Source of the DNA: Acidobacteriota bacterium
Lineage (GTDB): Bacteria > Acidobacteriota > Blastocatellia > Pyrinomonadales > Pyrinomonadaceae
Reading direction: 5' to 3'
Assembly (NCBI GenBank): GCA_029781855.1
Contig: JAKOVX010000146.1
Coordinates: 1 to 40,398, forward strand
DNA: 40,398 nt
The translations under genes and the position numbers were made by a program. This document shows, in pieces, positions 31,997 to 40,398 of this stretch (the stretch's first letter is position 1; the number at the start of each line of letters is the position of its first letter). The notes under the pieces were generated by a model that saw only the letters and a program-made list of their open reading frames with translations, searched no databases and was not told the origin of the DNA.

Positions 31997-34630
31997 TTAG
32001 AAACTCTTGCGGAAAAGGTACGACATTCGGATGAAGAACGTCCGGTTGTTGCGTTCAAAGCCATGCTCGTACTGCCCAGTGAACGGGTTAAAACCGTTGT
32101 AGTTGAAATTGTCGTTATACCCGACGTAGAACGCCTTTCCCGGGCTCGGGCTCCATCCGAACAGAAGCTGGCCGCTGGCGTTCGAACTGAGCGTGTCGTA
32201 ATCCAGTCGCGACCGCACGAAGATGAATCGCGTAAACTGGTAGGTCGATTTCAGGCTCAGAATATTGGTGTTGTACGCCTCCTTGTGTGTATCATGACGG
32301 GTCAATTTGCTCTTCGTGTAGTCGACTGAGATGCGTAGCGGATCTGTCGGCTTGATCTCGAAACCAACATTTGCGTCGAACTGCCAGCCACGGCCGGGGT
32401 CGAGCTGCGGCGGTTGGGCAAAGTCCGGATATGGATTATTGACCGGGTCCGCCTGATACAGATAAAGGGCGTTTATGTAATTACGGTATTCCGGGCTCTG
32501 CAGGTAGTTGACAAATGCCTGGCTCGCCCGCGGATATCTCGGCCCGGCGCCAAAATCGTAGTCAAGTGAATTGATGATCGAACCTACGAAACCGTAGACT
32601 GATATTTTCTTATTGATCGTCTTGTTGGCGTTGATGCTGAAATACGGATCAAACGTCGATCGGGTCGGCGAGCCGACGAATGCCCCGATCTGGCCTGTCG
32701 CGGGGTTTCTGGTCGCCCCGAACTCGCTCTCGTAGATCTTCTCCGTCTGAAGGCCGAACTCGGTATATACAGACAAGTTGCCCTGAAAGTTGAAGTTTAA
32801 GTTGTTGCCCAAGAGGCCTTCCTGCAGCCTTCCCTTACCGTCGAAAGCGTAACGGACGAATTGATTCCAGTTCGCCCGGATCAGGACGGATTTGGGCTTG
32901 GATTCGGTACTGAACCGGTTGACGAAGAAAAGCCTGTTCGTATCCGTCCGACGCGTAAAGCCCGCATCGGTCCGGTAGTCGCTCGTTTGGCCGCTTGCCT
33001 CAAAGAACCATCCGTGGCGATCTGTCGTGTAATCAAGGTTAAAGTAGTACCCCAGGCCGTTTCCTGAACGATAGTTCACGCGATCCGTCGCCGAATCGTA
33101 AAAATTCTTGCGCGAATGGGTCCCAAGGACCTGGAAGGTCAAAACTGTTTTCGGATTCAGCTTGAATTTGCCGTCGAAGCCGCCGACGAAATTGCGGTCT
33201 TGAGGAAAGATCCGGGCAGTCGCGAAGAATCCGACATTATTCTCCGAGCCAAAGTCTCGTTTTACGCGGAGGACACTGAACAGTGCGTTTTTGTCGATGA
33301 ACTGTTCGAGCGGACACGAACGCCGCTGATCCGGCGGGTCAAGGTCGCGGGCACGCTGACAGTTGATCAGCTCGCCGCGTTCGTCCTGCGAATAGTTGCC
33401 CGGGGCATTGTCCGATGCAACGAGGAACCCGAACGTATTCTTTCCGATCTTGCCGGTCAGCTTGGCTGCGACGTCCGGATCGACTATCGTCCGCGAATAG
33501 AAAGGCTGCAGCGGCGATTCAAAAATGTCCTTGCCCTCGAGGAAAAAGGGCCGTTTTTCCTGAAAGTAGATCGGAAAACGCTGGTTTGCCGAAACCACGG
33601 GTGCGTCGGCCTCGACCTCGGCGAAATCCGGATTTATCGCAGCATCGAGCGTGATGTTCGGTGAAAGATTGTATTTCAGATTCACGCTCAGGTCCGCCTT
33701 GGCCGGATCGTTCACAAAACGGCCGGGATCGCGAACGCCGATCGGATTAAAGATCGCGTCGTACGGGCCCAGGGCGTTATACCCACTGTTCGGGATCGTT
33801 CGCTTGCGGCTGCCTGTTTCGGAGAATGTGACGCTGGGGACGACTTCGAGCGTCCGTTCGTACTTGACCTCATCGAGGCCGGTTATCGTTCCGTGCTTGA
33901 TCAGAAAGCCCGAGATATTTCGGTCGTCCGGAAGCCACTGGTCGAACTCATCGTTGAGGCGATCGATATTGCGGGCCGCGTTAAAGCCCCAATTCTTGCC
34001 TTTTCCGGCGGCGTACCGAAGCGATTTGAACGGGATCTTGACCTCAACGGACCAACCCCAGTCCTCGATCACGCCTTTCGACTCCATGACGATGTCAACC
34101 GAAAAGTCGGCTCCCTGCCCTTCGGTGTAGATGCCGTCCTGTTGGATACCGAGCGGATTGAAACCGAGGACGTACGCCCGACGGCGATCGTCGTAGGTAT
34201 CGAGCCAGATGCGAACATTGTCTTCACCAAAGACATTATCGCGTTTGGCGACTGTAGCCCGGATCTTGTCACGATCGTCCCAGCATTTGAACGCGACATA
34301 GAGATTATGTTCGTCGTACATCATTAGTACGACCGTCGGTTTCGACGCTGCGATGTTGTCGCCCGGGCTGACTTGGTAAAAATCCTTAAAGACTGCCGCG
34401 TTCTTCCATGCATCTTCGTCCGGACGTCCGTCTATGACGATGGGCGTGCTGAGCTTCGGGATCGCGATGGGCCGGAGTTTCTCGGGCGGAACTACAACCT
34501 TGCCCGCCTTCTTTTCAACAACCATCTCGGCCGGACCTGAGCCAGCCCCGGATGATGCCGCAGACGAGGTCTGCGAGTAGGCCGCGGACGCACAAAGTAC
34601 CGTCAAAGCAAGAATTACTAGCTTTCTCAT
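31997..34630 (-). CDS. DUF5916 outer-membrane protein with CBM9-like domain
   Basis: 877 residues. The start is set at ATG 34630 (MRKLVILALTVLCASAAYSQ, signal peptide) with AGGTG before it; the longer open frame upstream is dropped. Residues about 50-240 form a carbohydrate-binding family 9-like domain (PIVIDGRPDEDAWKNAAVF, VVLMMYDEHNLYVAFKCWD, WGWSVEVKIPFKSLRY). The rest is DUF5916: PNITLDAAINPDFAEVEADA, FPIYFQEKRPFFLEGKDIFE, then a beta-barrel of alternating strands ending FFIRMSYLFRKSF, with a terminal Phe as in outer-membrane proteins. The family is common in Acidobacteriota and Bacteroidetes; its function is not known, and glycan binding or transport is guessed from the CBM9 part. Followed by a strong terminator, with the DUF4097 gene 142 bp upstream. 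Confidence 0.92.
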   Translation of the reverse strand: MRKLVILALTVLCASAAYSQTSSAASSGAGSGPAEMVVEKKAGKVVVPPEKLRPIAIPKLSTPIVIDGRPDEDAWKNAAVFKDFYQVSPGDNIAASKPTVVLMMYDEHNLYVAFKCWDDRDKIRATVAKRDNVFGEDNVRIWLDTYDDRRRAYVLGFNPLGIQQDGIYTEGQGADFSVDIVMESKGVIEDWGWSVEVKIPFKSLRYAAGKGKNWGFNAARNIDRLNDEFDQWLPDDRNISGFLIKHGTITGLDEVKYERTLEVVPSVTFSETGSRKRTIPNSGYNALGPYDAIFNPIGVRDPGRFVNDPAKADLSVNLKYNLSPNITLDAAINPDFAEVEADAPVVSANQRFPIYFQEKRPFFLEGKDIFESPLQPFYSRTIVDPDVAAKLTGKIGKNTFGFLVASDNAPGNYSQDERGELINCQRARDLDPPDQRRSCPLEQFIDKNALFSVLRVKRDFGSENNVGFFATARIFPQDRNFVGGFDGKFKLNPKTVLTFQVLGTHSRKNFYDSATDRVNYRSGNGLGYYFNLDYTTDRHGWFFEASGQTSDYRTDAGFTRRTDTNRLFFVNRFSTESKPKSVLIRANWNQFVRYAFDGKGRLQEGLLGNNLNFNFQGNLSVYTEFGLQTEKIYESEFGATRNPATGQIGAFVGSPTRSTFDPYFSINANKTINKKISVYGFVGSIINSLDYDFGAGPRYPRASQAFVNYLQSPEYRNYINALYLYQADPVNNPYPDFAQPPQLDPGRGWQFDANVGFEIKPTDPLRISVDYTKSKLTRHDTHKEAYNTNILSLKSTYQFTRFIFVRSRLDYDTLSSNASGQLLFGWSPSPGKAFYVGYNDNFNYNGFNPFTGQYEHGFERNNRTFFIRMSYLFRKSF

Positions 34631-34772
34631 AAAACACCTGTTCTGTCGATGGAAAAGTTGATTAACGAAAACAACGTCCGCTGGGCCATCAGAACAAGAA
34701 ACTAAAACGAAGCGATTGCCGCTAAGTTTCAATTAATTTTAACGCGCCCAAGGGGATCGAAGTTTCAAAGAA

Positions 34773-36653
34773 TTAGAGCAACTCCTGCAGCGAATTTGAA
34801 CTTCGGAGCACTACCTGGCCATCGGTCGAGAGGTCAATGATATGCCCCCCGCTGCCCAGTCGATACTCCCGGTTCTCATCTTTTTGCTTGGTTACGCCGA
34901 GCGGCAAGCCTTCGATACGAGTATCGGAAGACCTGGATTTGATCGTCGCTGAGGCTGTTTCGGGCAGGGTGAGAATGATCTCACCGGAATCCGCCTTGGC
35001 AGTCACTTTGTCAAAGTCGCCCTCGAGCATCGTCGCACCGTCGCCTGTCGTGGTCTGGACCTCGCCCTTAAACCCTATAACGCGTATCCTGCCGTCGCCG
35101 TTGGCAACTGAGAGTTTTCCGTCCGAGTCGCGAACGTTGATGGCGCCGTCCTCACCCGTGAGGTCGATATTTCCGGAGATCCCGTCAACCCTGATCTCGG
35201 AATCCGTATTGATGACCAGGTTCGACTTCTTCGGAACAAATATCTCGATCCGGGTCCGCTGAAGGTTATCGTCGGCTTTAACATTAAGAGTTACAGCCGT
35301 ATCGGAATGGGTTTCGGTGATATTTACCGGTTCGGGTGCAGGGCCTGCGGTCAATTGTGTAACGGAATATTTAACTTCAGACTGATCCCAGCCGGTTACC
35401 TTGATAGCACAACCGCGGGTTTCGACCGAAACTTTCGGAACGCCTTTAACCGCGAATGAATCGGATTTTCGTTCCACTCGCGGCATCGTAGGGAAAAAAG
35501 ATATATCCGACATTCTTGCCAGGACGGCCTTCTGCTGACGAAGACTGTCTTTCACAGCTTTCTGTACGACCTCGGACTTCATAACCTCGGCCGCCTGTTT
35601 GAGTCCCTCGGCGGTCGCCTTTGCGATCTCCGGCTGCGCAATTTCGATCGCCTGCTGGGCATCCGCCATTGCTTTCTTTGCGTCGGCATTGGCCCTTGCG
35701 ATCTCCTGTCTCATCCGTTCCCGGTCAACCCGTGCGATCGCTACGCCCGGCTCTGAATCGGAGTCCCAGTCTTCGTCATCTTTATCTTTTTGCGGGAGCA
35801 GGTTTGTCACAGGGCTCGCATTCTTGCCGTCATTCTGCCTGAGGATCTTGACGTCGCCGTTGACGCTGTCCATCTTGATACGGACGTCACCGGTGCCCAG
35901 ACGTCCGTAAAGATCCCGTCCGACGTATTTACCCTTGCGAACCGGCAGCCCGAAATCGTTGCTGATATTGCCGTTGAGCGAATCGACCTTGAGTGTCGCA
36001 TTTGCGTCGGACGGCAGGGTCAGATTGACCTTTCCGTTGACGGTCCCGAGCGAGATCTTGCTTCCCTGATCGAGGTTGCTGAAATCCACCACGACCTCGC
36101 CGTTTACGGTCGAAAGATTAGCATTACCGCGAATGTTAGACGCCTTTACTGTGCCGTTAACGGCAGATGCCTTGGTCGCGTTATTGAAATTTGTGATAGT
36201 GACCGATCCGTTGACCGTTTCGATCTCGTCAAGGACCGCCCCGCGAGGGATCATCAACTGGTAATCAACGGTGAGCTTTCCGTGGTCCTTCCAGCGATTT
36301 CCGCCGGTTTTCCAACTTCCGTAGTCGGTCTCGACCGAGAATGAATCCGCTCGCGAGTCGATCTTTACTTCGACATCGGCAAGATGTTCCTTGGTGTCGG
36401 CGGTCTTGATAGCAACCAGCTTGACCTCGTTGCGGTCCCAGCCTTCGGCAGTGATCGAACCGTTAACGTTCGAAACGCTGACCTTGCCATTTGCGCTCAG
36501 CGGGTATGTTTGCTCGAATCTGTCGGTCTCGTCGAACTTCACGACGGTAGTCGTCGGAACGTCCGGTGCGGCGGGCTTATTTTCGGTCGCGGTCAAGCCC
36601 TGATTTGATGTAAATAGTAATCCTGAAAAAACGATAGTAAAGATCCAACTCAT
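34773..36653 (-). CDS. Large exported DUF4097 beta-helix protein
   Basis: 626 residues. Signal peptide (WIFTIVFSGLLFTSNQGLTA), then two DUF4097 blocks of short repeating beta strands. The first (about 45-275) has many V-N-G turns: VSVSNVNGSITAEGWDRNEV, DEIETVNGSVTITNF, ASAVNGTVKASNI, LSTVNGEVVVDF, MDSVNGDVKIL. The second (about 405-620) has SNLVINTDSEIRVDGISGNI, INVRDSDGKLSV, GDGRIRVIGFKGEV and AKADSGEIILTLP. Between them (about 290-385) lies a charged helical stretch rich in Ala/Lys/Glu. DUF4097 proteins are predicted right-handed beta-helix adhesin-like proteins of unknown function; two blocks joined by a coiled-coil-like spacer is a less common layout. The 475-bp gap upstream holds four dyad sites. 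Confidence 0.9.
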   Translation of the reverse strand: MSWIFTIVFSGLLFTSNQGLTATENKPAAPDVPTTTVVKFDETDRFEQTYPLSANGKVSVSNVNGSITAEGWDRNEVKLVAIKTADTKEHLADVEVKIDSRADSFSVETDYGSWKTGGNRWKDHGKLTVDYQLMIPRGAVLDEIETVNGSVTITNFNNATKASAVNGTVKASNIRGNANLSTVNGEVVVDFSNLDQGSKISLGTVNGKVNLTLPSDANATLKVDSLNGNISNDFGLPVRKGKYVGRDLYGRLGTGDVRIKMDSVNGDVKILRQNDGKNASPVTNLLPQKDKDDEDWDSDSEPGVAIARVDRERMRQEIARANADAKKAMADAQQAIEIAQPEIAKATAEGLKQAAEVMKSEVVQKAVKDSLRQQKAVLARMSDISFFPTMPRVERKSDSFAVKGVPKVSVETRGCAIKVTGWDQSEVKYSVTQLTAGPAPEPVNITETHSDTAVTLNVKADDNLQRTRIEIFVPKKSNLVINTDSEIRVDGISGNIDLTGEDGAINVRDSDGKLSVANGDGRIRVIGFKGEVQTTTGDGATMLEGDFDKVTAKADSGEIILTLPETASATIKSRSSDTRIEGLPLGVTKQKDENREYRLGSGGHIIDLSTDGQVVLRSSNSLQELL

Positions 36654-37128
36654 AATTGCGTCTCCGTGGTCGAGGATAATTCCTGCTTTCTAGAAACAAA
36701 ACACCACGTATTTACGATTTGTGACAACTTTATCAGTGATTCGCGAATCTTTTTTGATTCCGCGTCCGCATTCCATAGGGATCCGGTAAGCCGGGGCACT
36801 GTCAATGAGAATTGGATGCGACATCCACACAAAATGTAATGCAAATTAGCCGGAACAAAAACTGTCGTTCCCTTGTTTCATTGTAGTAGTACGACAGCGG
36901 CGGCCTTGTTCCACCGGAACACGGAATCCAAAGTTTGTTCCACCGGAACACGGAATTGAAAGTTTTGTTCCGCCGGAACACGGAATTGAATGTTTGTTCC
37001 ACCGGAACACGGAAATGGCTTTCCGCCATCATACTTGGTGAATATCCCGAGCGGGACCCAATTGCGATGGACTTGGACGTCTAGATTTGCTAGCTTAGTA
37101 TGTTTGATGCGGGCGAAGACGGAGACTT
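36654..37128. other. Gene-free interval between divergent genes, with dyad array
   Basis: No convincing gene in 475 bp between the minus-strand DUF4097 gene and the plus-strand PHP gene. The content is A/T-rich except for the four-site array at 36907-37009. A 76-codon open frame on the minus strand crosses the array, but its protein is only a translation of the repeats. Promoters for both flanking genes are expected here; no hexamer pair stands out. Confidence 0.65.
36907..37009. promoter_or_regulatory. Four phased TGTTCC-NCC-GGAACA dyads
   Basis: Perfect 6-bp inverted arms TGTTCC and GGAACA around ACC (GCC in site 3) at 36907-36921, 36936-36950, 36966-36980 and 36995-37009, spaced 29, 30 and 29 bp. 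The linker is conserved too (CACGGAAT, then TGAAAGTTT). A half site CCGGAACA is at 36850-36857. The spacing approaches three helical turns, so all sites would face the same side of the DNA: an operator array is the natural reading. A tandem repeat without function is the alternative. Confidence 0.8.
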
Positions 37129-38355
37129 ATGAATTTACAAAGGACAAAATTGCATATCCTGCGTGAGCCGAAGGATCTCTCCACAACTGTAAAAACAGGG
37201 GTGTCACTGCATTGTCATACCGAGTATTCAAAGGAAATGTTGGATTTCCTGCCGTTTTATGCCGAAAAACTGCCGATAATATCGCAGTTTTGGGCCCGCG
37301 AAAAGGTGCGGTACCAGGAACGCGAGGGCCGGGCGATCGATTTTTCGACCGCATATTGGTCGCCGCCGTTAACGCCTCAATCCGTTTACGACATTGAAAA
37401 GAAGCAGATCAACAATGCGGGCCTAAACGCGTTCGTTTCGCTGACTGACCACGACAATATAAACGGAAACCTGACGATCACGGACGAGGACGAAGCAAAG
37501 GCCATTCCGATCTCGATGGAGTGGACCGTCCCGTTCGAATACGGATTTTTCCATCTCGGCGTTCATAATTTGCCGAAGGACCGGGCAGACGAGATCGCAC
37601 AGGTGCTGCTCGCGTACACATTTGAAGAAGAGCGGCACGGCAAGGAAAATCTCAATGAGCTTTTCGCGATGCTCCACGACATCCCCTCGGTGCTGGTCAT
37701 TCTGAACCACCCGATCTGGGACATCGAAATGGTTGGAGCCGAACGGCACGCCGTCCTACTTAAGAATTTCATTCGCGAACACGGCCGGTGGATGCACGCG
37801 TTTGAGATCAATGGATTTCGCAGCTGGTCTGAGAACAAAGCCGTTATCGAGATGGCAGAATCGCTCGGGATACCGATCGCGACGGGCGGCGACCGTCACG
37901 GCTGCAAACCAAATACGGTCATCAATCTCACAAACGCTTCGTCGTTCGAGGAGTTTGTCGATGAGATCCGTATCGAGAAACGCAGCGAGGTCGCTCTGAT
38001 GCCCGAGTACGAGCGGCCGCTCCACTCGCGGCAGATGGAGTCGTTCTCTGAAATTCTCAGCCATTATCCGGATTTTGCCGAGCATCGGCGCCGTTGGTTT
38101 GACCGCGTCTTCTTCGATACTGGTGACGGAAAAGGCGTCGTGCCGCTTTCGTCGCATGGATGGAAGCTCGGCGGCCCGAAGTGGCTTCGGATGGCGATAT
38201 GGACTTTAGGGTTTCTTGGCAGCCCCCCGATGACGCCGCTGTTTCGATTGGTCAGAAAGCGTGCCGACCGGGTTCCGAAGGACGTTGCCGACACTCGGTT
38301 CGAGATCACGGAGATCGAGGACATACCGGCTGAGTTATCGTCCGGTGTCGTTTAG
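37129..38355 (+). CDS. PHP domain phosphoesterase-like protein
   Basis: 408 residues. Metal-binding motifs of the polymerase-and-histidinol-phosphatase superfamily appear in order: H28-C-H30 (SLHCHTEYS), T-D107-H108-D-N, E131 (SMEWT), H146 (LGVHN), N-H194-P (LILNHPIWD) and D255-R-H257 (ATGGDRHGC). That is a full set for a two- or three-metal phosphoesterase or hydrolase. The C-terminal 100 residues, with a helix (WLRMAIWTLGFLGSPPMTPL), are outside the domain. The substrate is unknown; its position before glycosyltransferases suggests sugar-phosphate or polysaccharide metabolism (inference). ATG 37129 has GGAGACTT before it. The dyad array lies 120 bp upstream. Confidence 0.85.
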   Translation: MNLQRTKLHILREPKDLSTTVKTGVSLHCHTEYSKEMLDFLPFYAEKLPIISQFWAREKVRYQEREGRAIDFSTAYWSPPLTPQSVYDIEKKQINNAGLNAFVSLTDHDNINGNLTITDEDEAKAIPISMEWTVPFEYGFFHLGVHNLPKDRADEIAQVLLAYTFEEERHGKENLNELFAMLHDIPSVLVILNHPIWDIEMVGAERHAVLLKNFIREHGRWMHAFEINGFRSWSENKAVIEMAESLGIPIATGGDRHGCKPNTVINLTNASSFEEFVDEIRIEKRSEVALMPEYERPLHSRQMESFSEILSHYPDFAEHRRRWFDRVFFDTGDGKGVVPLSSHGWKLGGPKWLRMAIWTLGFLGSPPMTPLFRLVRKRADRVPKDVADTRFEITEIEDIPAELSSGVV

Positions 38356-38382
38356 AATTTTTAGTATTTTTGTTGGGCGAAA

Positions 38383-38398
38383 GGCGGGCTTGCCCGCC
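38383..38398. repeat. GC hairpin between PHP and glycosyltransferase genes
   Basis: GGCGGGC, loop TT, GCCCGCC, placed 28 bp behind the PHP stop and 24 bp before the glycosyltransferase start. No U-tract follows, so it is more likely an intergenic hairpin similar to those at 3931, 4939 and 5715 than a full terminator. Confidence 0.45.
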
Positions 38399-38421
38399 GT
38401 TTGCGATTATTAGGACCATTT

Positions 38422-39618
38422 GTGAACGAAAAAATACGCGTTGCCTTCTTTCCGGATTCGTATCTGGAGGTCAATGGCGCTGCAATGACATGCCGGAGGC
38501 TGACCGCCTACGCAGGAAGGAACGATTTACCGATGTTGTGCGTCCACGGCGCACACAAGAACGAACTTACCGTTGAGGGCAGTGTTACGCACCTTGCTCT
38601 TAACCGGTCGCCGCTCTCTTTTCGGCTAGACGAAGACCTCGCTTACGACCCGTTGTTCCAGCGTCATTATTACAAGGTCAAAAAACAACTTCTCGAGTTC
38701 AAGCCGGACGTCATTCATATTACAGGCGTAAACGACGTCAGCATCATCGGAGCGATACTGGCGTGGCAAATGCAATTGCCCCTGCTCGGATCGTGGCACA
38801 CGAATATTCACGAGTTTGCCGCGAGCCGCATCCGCAGAAAACTGGGCTTTTTACCCGGCAATTCGGCTGAAAAGCTCGCGGCCCTGGCCGAGCGCAAGAT
38901 ACTCGACGGTGCGGGCTTCTACTATAAGATGCCGAAGGTCGTGCTAGCCCCGAATCAGGAATTGGTCGACGAACTCCACCGCCGCACAAAGCGTGTGGCC
39001 AGGCTGATGGGACGCGGCGTCGACTCCGATTTCTTTGATCCGGCCAAACGGACCACGAAAAATGGCGTGTTTCGGCTCGGTTCTGTCGGGCGACTCCGGG
39101 CGGAAAAGAATGTTCGAATGCTCGAAGAGGTTGAAAGGGCGTTCATCGAAGCGGGCCACGAAGATTACGAGTTCCTGATCGTAGGCGAAGGCAACGAGCG
39201 AGAGCACCTCGAACAAAATATGAAACGGGCCGTGTTCACCGGATTTCTTGAGGGCGAACCTCTCGCGCAAGCATATGCTAACATGGACGTTTTCGTTTTC
39301 CCATCGGAGACGGACGCGTTTGGGAATGTAGCGCAGGAGGCCATTTCCTCGGGAGTACCGGCGATCGTCTCTGACAAAGGCGGGCCGAAGTTCATTATCG
39401 TCGACGGTGAAAGCGGATTTGTCGCCTCACAACCTGAAGATTACGCGGCCTTTGCCCTGAAGTTGTACGAGGATCGCGATCTGTTGAAAAAGATGAAATC
39501 CGCGGCGAGAGAAAAGGCCCTGTGCCATTCGTGGGATTCGATCTTCGAAACGGTGTACGACAACTATAAAGAAACGATCCGGCTCGATGAGGCCGCAAAG
39601 AAGGCGAAAAAGAAATGA
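38422..39618 (+). CDS. Glycosyltransferase family 4-type
   Basis: 398 residues from GTG 38422 (VNEKIRVAFFPDSYLEVNGA), preceded by TTAGGACCATTT; the open frame begins earlier but without a plausible start. GT-B fold: the N-terminal Rossmann domain has DSYLEVNGAAMTCRRL, PDVIHITG and the helix GSWHTNIHEF. The C-terminal nucleotide-sugar domain has GRGVDSDFFDP, GVFRLGSVGRLRAEKNVRML, DYEFLIVGEGNERE, AVFTGFLEGEPLAQAYANMD, and VFPSETDAFGNVAQEAISSG (with D in place of the first E of the usual EX7E), then VPAIVSDKGGPKFI. It transfers a sugar from an activated donor in glycan or glycolipid synthesis; the acceptor is unknown. Stop overlaps the next start by 4 bp. Confidence 0.93.
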   Translation: MNEKIRVAFFPDSYLEVNGAAMTCRRLTAYAGRNDLPMLCVHGAHKNELTVEGSVTHLALNRSPLSFRLDEDLAYDPLFQRHYYKVKKQLLEFKPDVIHITGVNDVSIIGAILAWQMQLPLLGSWHTNIHEFAASRIRRKLGFLPGNSAEKLAALAERKILDGAGFYYKMPKVVLAPNQELVDELHRRTKRVARLMGRGVDSDFFDPAKRTTKNGVFRLGSVGRLRAEKNVRMLEEVERAFIEAGHEDYEFLIVGEGNEREHLEQNMKRAVFTGFLEGEPLAQAYANMDVFVFPSETDAFGNVAQEAISSGVPAIVSDKGGPKFIIVDGESGFVASQPEDYAAFALKLYEDRDLLKKMKSAAREKALCHSWDSIFETVYDNYKETIRLDEAAKKAKKK

Positions 39619-40226
39619 TCGAACCAATGGATGAAAAGGATGCTGCCGAGGCGTCGCCGCGGACAACCGTTATTGGTGTCACGTCACAACTATTTCGGCA
39701 TCCGATCGACACGTTGATCTGGCGTTGGAACTGGAAAGCCGCGGTGCTAAGCGCTCTGCTGCGGGCTCCGATCTTTTTCTTTTCGTACATATTCAAAAAG
39801 GACGGGCTGAAACTTGCCGTCGGAGCTGCCGTAGCGCAGTCGATCTTCAGGCTGATATTCGGCGGCGTCAACGGAGCGATTATCCAGTCGTACAGCAGGG
39901 TCGAACCGGCATGGCATGCGGTATTGACGGTGCCGCTGATACTGGCGACATTCAGCCATCTGGTCGAGTTTGTCGTCCAAACCAACTACGACAAGCAAAC
40001 CGGCGTCAGCGGGGGCGGACGAGCCGTCGCGGTTTCGATCCTCGTCTCGGTGATTTCGGCCGTTTTCAACCTGTTTGCGATGCGTCGAGGGGCGTTGCTC
40101 GTCAAGGACGAGAGCCAGCAGTCATTTTGGCGAGACCTTTGGCGTATGCCTTGGCTGGCGCTAGAATTCATTTCGTTCCCGCTGATATGGACCTGGCGGC
40201 GGACAAAGAAAAAGGCCGCTCAATAG
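39615..40226 (+). CDS. Membrane protein of glycan locus, unknown
   Basis: 203 residues. A cytoplasmic N-terminus (VTSQLFRHPIDTLIWRWNWK) is followed by about four hydrophobic segments: AAVLSALLRAPIFFFSYIF, LKLAVGAAVAQSIFRLIFGG, AVLTVPLILATFSHLVEFVV and AVAVSILVSVISAVFNLFAM. A last helix (MPWLALEFISFPLIWTW) and a basic tail, RRTKKKAAQ, close it. No family recognised. It overlaps the glycosyltransferase stop by 4 bp (ATGA), so the two are translated together, and it may anchor or assist the transferase at the inner membrane. Confidence 0.8.
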   Translation: MIEPMDEKDAAEASPRTTVIGVTSQLFRHPIDTLIWRWNWKAAVLSALLRAPIFFFSYIFKKDGLKLAVGAAVAQSIFRLIFGGVNGAIIQSYSRVEPAWHAVLTVPLILATFSHLVEFVVQTNYDKQTGVSGGGRAVAVSILVSVISAVFNLFAMRRGALLVKDESQQSFWRDLWRMPWLALEFISFPLIWTWRRTKKKAAQ

Positions 40227-40312
40227 GCAATTTGCCTGTCGACGTAACTCGGGGCGATCACATCAATAATGCTGAAACGGCTGAAAACTTTCCGGGATAT
40301 TTCTGAATTCAA

Positions 40313-40398
40313 GTGCCGATAAAATCCGTTCACCTTACGAATTATTATCACAAGACCTCCGGCGGCATCTCGACCGCCTATAACCACCTGCTCGACGC
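40313..40398 (+). CDS. Glycosyltransferase, N-terminal part (cut by window edge)
   Basis: 28 codons to the edge from GTG 40313: VPIKSVHLTNYYHKTSGGIS followed by TAYNHLLDA. The pattern (beta strand, then N-Y-x-x-K-x-S-G-G-I-S-T-A) is the N-terminal glycine-rich loop of GT-B family 4 glycosyltransferases. An in-frame TGA ends 6 bp before the GTG, so the start is fixed apart from later codons. It is 86 bp behind the membrane-protein gene and probably continues the same glycan locus. Confidence 0.75.
   Translation, partial: MPIKSVHLTNYYHKTSGGISTAYNHLLD

Noticed and set aside
36802..37032. 76-codon minus-strand frame across the dyad array
   Set aside because: The peptide is a repeated translation of the 29-30 bp units (FNSVFR-x-NK) and shows no sign of a real protein.
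1..40398. tRNA, rRNA, insertion sequences, prophage
   Set aside because: I looked for tRNA T-loop motifs (GGTTCGAATC type) in the gaps and for transposase, integrase and phage proteins in all frames, and found none that could be supported.

Overview
The window looks like chromosomal DNA of an acidobacterium, most likely of the Blastocatellia/Pyrinomonadaceae type. This is inferred from gene families rather than a marker gene: a winged-helix regulator fused to a TolB-like propeller, a TonB receptor with an N-terminal carboxypeptidase-regulatory domain, DUF5916 and DUF4097 envelope proteins, DUF4252 proteins behind an ECF sigma/anti-sigma pair, and many TTG/GTG starts. I see no rRNA, tRNA, insertion sequence, prophage or CRISPR array.

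Layout. 1-2949 (minus): the start of an MFS transporter, a polytopic membrane protein and an AlbA_2/Schlafen-type ATPase-like regulator. 2950-3345: a gene-free stretch with a 22-bp tandem repeat array, followed by a secreted DUF2059 protein. 4077-7778 (minus): five closely spaced genes (secreted protein, AurF-like diiron protein, DUF3455 protein, secreted protein, methyltransferase), with hairpins in three of the gaps or flanks and a divergent membrane-anchored regulator at 7943. 10138-13025 (minus): a TonB-dependent receptor and a small membrane protein. 13250-19483 (plus): housekeeping genes folK, panB, panC, a cysteine-less thioredoxin-fold protein, dciA-like, gatC, a lipoprotein-like gene and gatA, with maf on the minus strand. 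19489-24073 (minus): a GGDEF-EAL protein and an S9A oligopeptidase. 24364-26750 (plus): ECF sigma factor, anti-sigma-like protein and two DUF4252-type secreted proteins. 27019-31763: a small CxxC protein, a TPR protein, citrate synthase, a SAM hydrolase and a secreted GY-repeat protein. 31997-36653 (minus): two large envelope proteins (DUF5916, DUF4097). 36654-37128: a gene-free stretch with four phased dyad sites. 37129 to the end (plus): PHP phosphoesterase, glycosyltransferase, membrane protein and the start of another glycosyltransferase, probably a cell-surface glycan locus.

How the genes work together. Folate (folK) and pantothenate (panB-panC) synthesis sit beside translation fidelity (gatC-gatA, making Gln-tRNA or Asn-tRNA) and replication (dciA-like). 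The accessory interest lies in four places: the 4077-7943 locus with a diiron oxygenase-like enzyme; the sigma/anti-sigma/DUF4252 module with a folded leader; two different intergenic arrays of repeated sites; and short palindromic elements that overlap gene ends, one of which apparently supplies the N-terminus of a secreted protein.
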